A DNA stretch of 64,000 bases from positions 25,107,387 through 25,171,386 of the forward strand of contig OU612069.1 in the NCBI GenBank assembly GCA_914767715.1, written 5' to 3'. The position numbers were made by a program, and so were the translations under genes. This document shows, in pieces, positions 59,001 to 64,000 of this stretch; the stretch's first letter is position 1, and each line of letters starts with the position of its first letter. This DNA comes from Membranipora membranacea. Its lineage: Eukaryota > Bryozoa > Gymnolaemata > Cheilostomatida > Membraniporidae. The notes under the pieces are model-generated. The model made no database searches, was not told the DNA's origin, and saw only the letters and a program-made list of their open reading frames with translations.

Positions 59001-60889
59001 CTTCCTTTAATACTAATTGACAGACCACATTATTTTTCAACATAGTCATTGTGAGCGTTATCTTTAGTGGTACCTTTGTAAATTAATCAGTAATAATAAA
59101 GTGTAATATATTTATTGAAAGGTTAGTCACAGAGGTCAGACAATGTCTTTCAGCTAACCCCAAATGCTAGCAATCAATATGAGATTCATGTTTGACATAA
59201 TAACAAATTCAGGAAACGTACTACATCCAGTACTTACTTTCGGTTTGCTGCAGCCAGTTAACTTCCATCATTGTTAACTTCTCTTTGTCTGAATTATAGA
59301 CTGATGTGATTTGACTTGTTGGTTGTATCAGTGACATATCTACTATGATCCATTATGATTCATCCACTAAATTTAGTCAACTGCTCGCCAATAGTCAAGA
59401 GCTCATAATGACAATAATAAAGCCACCATTTTTTGCCTATACAACTTTGTTCTTGCTTGCCAGCAAGCCTTCCTGCAAGCTAACCAACAAAACCATACTG
59501 ATAGAGGCAAAATTAGTTAGCTATCAGAGATCCTTTTGCTCACATGTGTAGGCTTGCTGAACATTGAATGGTAAGGGATAAGATGAACATTTATTAAATG
59601 ATAAGCAATTAAAGATTACTTAAAAAAATCAGAAGCCCAACAGTTTATGTATTATTGACAAATGAAAATATACCAAACAATGGTATTTTGTAAGTTTTTA
59701 GTTGTTGATTTTGTATGTATTTCATTAATTCTTCTTCAATAATAAAGGCCTTTAAGGTGGAAGCTTTTCATGTTTATTCTTGTCACTTAGTGCTTTATCC
59801 GGTGAACCAGGGAATTTATAATGGACTGGGAAATCATATAGCTATCAGAATTATTATTTCTGACATTCCTCATAGCCATATTCAGGCCCATAGTATCAGG
59901 GGAGGCAGGGAGGCGCTTCCGTCCCTAGAAACCTAAATGCTGCAGCTTAAAAACACAGTAATAATAATAATAATATAATTGAATAATTTATGGCAGAATC
60001 AGCTCCTTTGGAGTCTCCACATGCTTAATATGCCTTAAATTGCTTGGGGAGGAGCTTCCTGGTGATCCTTCAGATGCGCCTCAGACTTTTGCCTCCCCTA
60101 CCATGTTTTTAAAACTACATCCAGTGCAACTATAGAGCTCATGACAAATCATTATTTGTCACTGTTGCTATGGCAGCGGTGAATGTTCATGATGCAGTTA
60201 AGAATCATGCAAATCATGGTCTATTTTTTGGAGTTTTTTTTTTTAAATTTGGTAAGTTCGTACGATATGCTTACATTATCTAGGTTCTATTCTGACGAGG
60301 TCAGAAAAAGTCAGTTTGTTAAGGTTATATTGACCATTTTTAATCCAAATTGAAATCAAACGATTGAGGTGATATGGAAAATTCAGACGGTCCTCAATCC
60401 GGTATGATTGGCTTTTATCTCCAACCTCCAAAAATGTCAAGACATGTCAGCTGCCCGTTCTTTTTTGTTACTATGATTTATCTAGATTTTCATAAAAATT
60501 CATTAATAAAATTAAGTTAAATTAGAATCCAAAGACAGGCAAAGTGGGTAAAGTTAGCATTCTCCAACGCTCAGCTAAGGCTCATACCCTTGGAATTTAT
60601 GTTTCATTTGATTTCCACTGTTCCTACTCAGTAAGCATCCAGATGTATTTTTCTTGATTAGGTAATTTGATTTATATATTACATGTTCTTTCTTTTAAAT
60701 CTGGATCTACTTTAGAGTTATTTCCTTTTCTCATCAAAAGTATGCTATTTGATTCAGAACCAAGAAAATTTGTATTGCTGATATTATCATCACCATTGAG
60801 TTGAAATGAAAGAAAATAACTAGTTCAAGAAGGTGAGTCAATAATGAAGTCCAACAACCATAATAACTGCCTGAGAGTTGGTTCTGGGG
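59001..60889. other. No gene recognised
   Basis: AT-rich with short trinucleotide ATA/ATT runs near 59960. No gene, RNA or repeat supported. Confidence 0.45.
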
Positions 60890-61272
60890 TAGCCTGTCTT
60901 GACAAGCTTTGTTCGGTGGGGGGGGGGAACAAAGCTTGTCAACTCTTGCATGCTCGACTGTCGAGCAGCCGATATTAAATATTGTCTTCTCTTGCGATTG
61001 AAAAGATAACTCCTTCATCGCACTAATCAATTTGTATACATTCCTATACAAATTGATTAGTGCGATGAAGGAGTTATCTTTTCAATCGCAAGAGAAGATA
61101 ATATTTAATATCGGCTGCTCGACTATGCAATTTGATTAGTGAGATAAAGGAGTTATCTTCCCGATCGCAAGAGAAGACGATATTTAATATCGGCTGCTCG
61201 ACGGTCGAGCATGCAAGAGTTGACAAGCATTGTCCCCCCCCTTCATCGAACAAAGCTTGTCAAGACAGGCTA
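60890..61272. mobile_element. 383-bp foldback element with 9-bp target duplication
   Basis: The termini are TAGCCTGTCTTGACAAGC and its exact inverse. GTTCTGGGG flanks both sides (60881-60889 and 61273-61281), a clean 9-bp duplication. The core is a 79-bp-arm hairpin (60960-61038 and 61045-61123, 6-nt loop), and a diverged second copy of the right arm follows at about 61126-61200. G and C runs lie near each end. It has no coding capacity. A 9-bp duplication is typical of the Mutator-like superfamily (family knowledge); assignment is tentative. Confidence 0.9.
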
Positions 61273-62505
61273 GTTCTGGGGCTGCACAATCCAATCAATT
61301 TTGGGACACTGAATACATACGGTTGGGCTGATGTAAATAAGACCATAAAATGTGTGAAAGATAGGATGGTCTTATATGTGGGAGCACTGAAAAATCTGAC
61401 TGGTACATCTCAACCCCTAGTCACCAATATTGATAGCATACCATCATTTTGACCGCTCAAGACTGAGAATTAGAAGTTTCTGAAGCAGGCTTATTAGAGA
61501 TCGATAAACAAGGCATGTGGATTAATGGATGCTATATCCGGAATCTCCATGCTTCATTACATATACCCACCAACTTTTATCACAATCCAGGCAATATAGG
61601 CAACATTATCTGATGGTTGTAAAAACAAAATGTTATGGGATATCCCTTAAGCTACGACCTAGATCGAGGGAACTTCCTACAGGTCTCGTGACACATTAAA
61701 TTGAGTATTTTAGTATATAAGTATCTACTCTATAAAGCTATAAAAACCTCTGTTTCCAAAAATTTCTATAATAAGCTTACATAATGATCATCACACATCA
61801 TCACTGGACATCGAATTTTAGGAGTTATCTCCCCCTAATTCACTCTTTTTATTAGACGCTATCTGGAATATATTCTAAAATCTGATACTGGTAGCCTTAC
61901 ACATAGTGGATCATAGTGGTCAGGGGGAAGCAATAAATCGTGATGATCCACTATGATCCCAATTTTCAGACTATGCAGCAGTTTTGCTGCAATTAGGTTC
62001 ACAGGCTGTTTTATTTCACATGCCTTGATGACTTTTCAGCCTGAGATCTTTAAAACCATACCAATCATAGCCTAGTAGGACTGTTATATTAAAGTGCAAA
62101 AAGTCAAGAAAGTTTGCATGTAAAGCAATGGGGAAATAAATAGAGGTGCTGGGCCTATGTTTTGCAAACTATACAACAAGAAAAGACTATTTCGAACAAT
62201 ACTGGCCGGCTGTTCTTAGATTGACTCTCCCTCATTTGTTGATTGTATTTAATTTGACTGATGAATTTAAATACAGTATCAACATGAGCACGTGACATGG
62301 CACAGTTTTATCCATGAGAATATATAAGGCTAGCTGATCCATCTGTTCCATATCAGTGTACTTACAATAAGAGATAATCTTAAATATATATACTGTTTGT
62401 TATTTCACAGAAAGATAAATATGTACAGGGAATCACACATTTCAGTGAAAACATTCACCCATTAATGTAAGATGCTGCGTGACACTTTTTTGTTCAGGTT
62501 GGATA
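61273..62505. other. No gene recognised
   Basis: A short inverted repeat (GGATCATAGTGG at about 61910, CCACTATGATCC at about 61945) and possible retroelement debris near 61780-61880. Nothing firm. Confidence 0.4.
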
Positions 62506-62664
62506 CAGTAGACCTCCTGTATTTATGGTCCTGATCCGAACAGACCTGGTTAGGATGAGTGGCTTGCCAGTGCCAAATCAGAAATGACAGCCGGCACCGG
62601 GAATCGAACCTGGATCATAAGATCACAAGTCCATACCCTTGACCGTCAGACCACTCCTGACTTT
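62506..62664 (-). mobile_element. tRNA-derived SINE, family 2, copy 2
   Basis: Minus strand: AGTGGTCTGACGGTCAAGGG then CCAGGTTCGATTCCCGGTGC (good B box), GTCATTTCTGATTTGGCACTGGCA and a GGTC-rich body. It aligns with the 22780-23085 copy. The acceptor stem does not pair, so it is not a tRNA gene. Confidence 0.8.
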
Positions 62665-63071
62665 AAATAGGATCACCTCTGAGCAGACAGTAAAAATGAA
62701 CATGTACTTCGAACTTATTCCCAATTTACATTCACAGTATCTAGCAAGATTGCTTCCAATTTTCCACTGTATCAATGGTGACCACCATTGCTACACTTAC
62801 TCTAACATAAAAAATTGACCAAGCAGAAAACAAGCTTGGTCTGGTACCTGAGGAAATGACTACAGACGTCACAGTGTTGAGATTTTACCCATGACTGTTG
62901 CTAAACAAAAAGTGTCATGAATGTCATTTATAATACCAGAAAACATGATTGAAAAACAAAGCAAGATGCATATATGTTTATTCAGCTACCAACCAATTAA
63001 AATCAAAAATATTTGATTCGCTGGCAACTTCACATAAGTGGCTGACACCGTAAAGACAAATTCAGGTGTAA
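62665..63071. other. Spacer, nothing recognised
   Basis: 3' flank of the membrane-protein gene on the minus strand. No feature seen. Confidence 0.45.
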
Positions 63072-63077
63072 TTTATT
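63072..63077 (-). terminator. Candidate poly(A) signal of the membrane-protein gene
   Basis: AATAAA on the minus strand, about 32 bp after the stop codon (63109-63111). This would give a very short 3' UTR, so a later signal may be used instead. Confidence 0.45.
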
Positions 63078-63108
63078 CATTGGTATCATTACAGTTTTAA
63101 AAGATCAT

Positions 63109-64000
63109 TTACTCTTCCTCCATGTGACAGAAAGAAGGATCGTGTAGCATCTTTATACCCGAGTCAGCGCTGAAGGTTGCCAGTGACTCACAATCATTAA
63201 TGGCTGTGCTTTCCGTGTTCTGAGGAGTACAGAGAGGCTCTGACTCTTTGATATTACTACTAGAGTAGTGATTCTCTGTAGGAGATGATGTGCCTGCTTG
63301 TTGTCGGTCTACTAACATCAACTCCAGCTGTCGGAACTCCCTTTTCCTACAAAAATATGCAGATTTATCCTCAGAAATGACCTGTACTGAATCCTAACTT
63401 TTTAGCTTAAGCAGTGGTTCTCACTCAAGTTAAAACCTAGCTTTGTGTATTTGTAACGGTATACAGGCAAAAGGGCTGAATAAAATCATATTTTCAATTA
63501 TAGCATGTTTCATCACATAGGAGGACAACCTCCTCAGAAGATTACCTAATCATGATCTATGTCAGATAACTATATTGCCTAACAGGTCAACAAACTAAGT
63601 TACCTATCTAATTCACCTAGTAAGTCACTAAACTAAGGACAAACCATATATCATTCCTGAGAAACTACCATACACAGGAAATTGCCTTTTGATGTACAAG
63701 CAGTGATCCGAACAACTAAGATGTTAGCAAGAAGCTAATGAATGATATACTTAGATAGCGATTGAATGAAAAGCCTAACAAACCTCTTTTTAAGTTTTTT
63801 GACAGTATATATCACTACCCAAGATAGCGTCAACACCACGGCCACAATAGCAACACAGGAGATGATCAAAGAACTTTTAGAGTCTGATGGCTGTATGTAG
63901 GATGAAGGGTTTTGATCTGAGTTATGATCAGTTGAACTTGTCGTTATTGCGGGAGAGTTGTCACTGATTGAGTCTGTCACCAGTTTGACAGCTTCTGAAA
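63109..64000 (-). CDS. Type I membrane protein, last two visible exons, 5'-partial
   Basis: Minus-strand exons 63784-64000 (continues past the edge, or starts at about 63994 if the TTTCAG there is an acceptor) and 63109-63346 (TAA). The donor after 63784 and the acceptor before 63346 join in phase 2 to give a Lys-Lys-Arg-Lys-Arg-Glu stop-transfer region. The first exon encodes a Ser/Thr/Asn-rich juxtamembrane stalk with possible N- and O-glycosylation, then a membrane helix of about 24 residues (Ile-Ile-Ser-Cys-Val-Ala...Val-Ile-Tyr). The cytoplasmic tail is about 85 residues, acidic and Ser/Thr-rich, and has Asn-His-Tyr-Ser-Ser but no kinase or death domain. The ectodomain, and so the receptor family, lies outside the window. 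Not identified further. Confidence 0.72.

Noticed and set aside
60734-61452. Two open frames on opposite strands with nearly identical proteins
   Set aside because: The similarity is a by-product of the inverted arms of the foldback element at 60890-61272.
62580-62664. A tRNA gene on the minus strand (good A and B boxes)
   Set aside because: The acceptor stem does not pair, and sequence homology continues past the tRNA part into a body shared with 22780-23085. It is a SINE.

Overview
This is nuclear DNA from an animal, most likely an invertebrate. It is AT-rich, genes are interrupted by GT-AG introns of about 0.2-2.2 kb, the protein modules are metazoan extracellular types (EB-like cysteine modules, PAN/apple, WSC, type I membrane tails), and much of the window is decayed transposable elements (non-LTR retrotransposons, Ty3/gypsy, piggyBac, foldback DNA elements, tRNA-derived SINEs). 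The phylum cannot be fixed from this window alone.

Layout. 1-8332 (+): 3' part of a gene for a secreted-type cysteine-rich repeat protein, built from alternating 63-codon (A) and 57-codon (B) phase-1 exons. Five nearly identical genomic units of about 1.36 kb, one older unit and a terminal exon are present, and the gene continues to the left. 9081-12426: a large foldback element whose arms carry 353-bp tandem repeats. 13909-15530 (-): a decayed non-LTR reverse transcriptase cut by a 150-bp TA-flanked MITE. 16719-19921 (-): a seven-exon gene for a plant-type (peroxidase superfamily) haem peroxidase, with both haem-pocket histidines but Glu where the distal Arg is normally found. 21833-23085: SINE-like elements. 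23488-28669 (+): a six-exon secreted mosaic protein (signal peptide, PAN/apple-like, discoidin-like, WSC). 30470-44030: retroelement and piggyBac relics. 44030-51050: mostly featureless. 51878-56700 (+): a broken Ty3/gypsy element with unusual zinc-knuckle and proline-rich ORFs downstream of integrase. 57170-59000: more LINE relics. 60890-61272: a 383-bp foldback element with a clean 9-bp target duplication. 63109-64000 (-): last exons of a type I membrane protein gene that runs off the right edge.

The four host genes all look extracellular or membrane-facing, but nothing in the sequence ties them into one pathway. The most notable host items are the homogenised exon-pair array and the animal plant-type peroxidase with a changed distal pocket. 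The most notable mobile items are the two foldback elements, the head-to-head SINE pair and the gypsy element with 3' zinc knuckles. Exon-intron structures were worked out by hand from splice consensus and reading phase. No database search was run.
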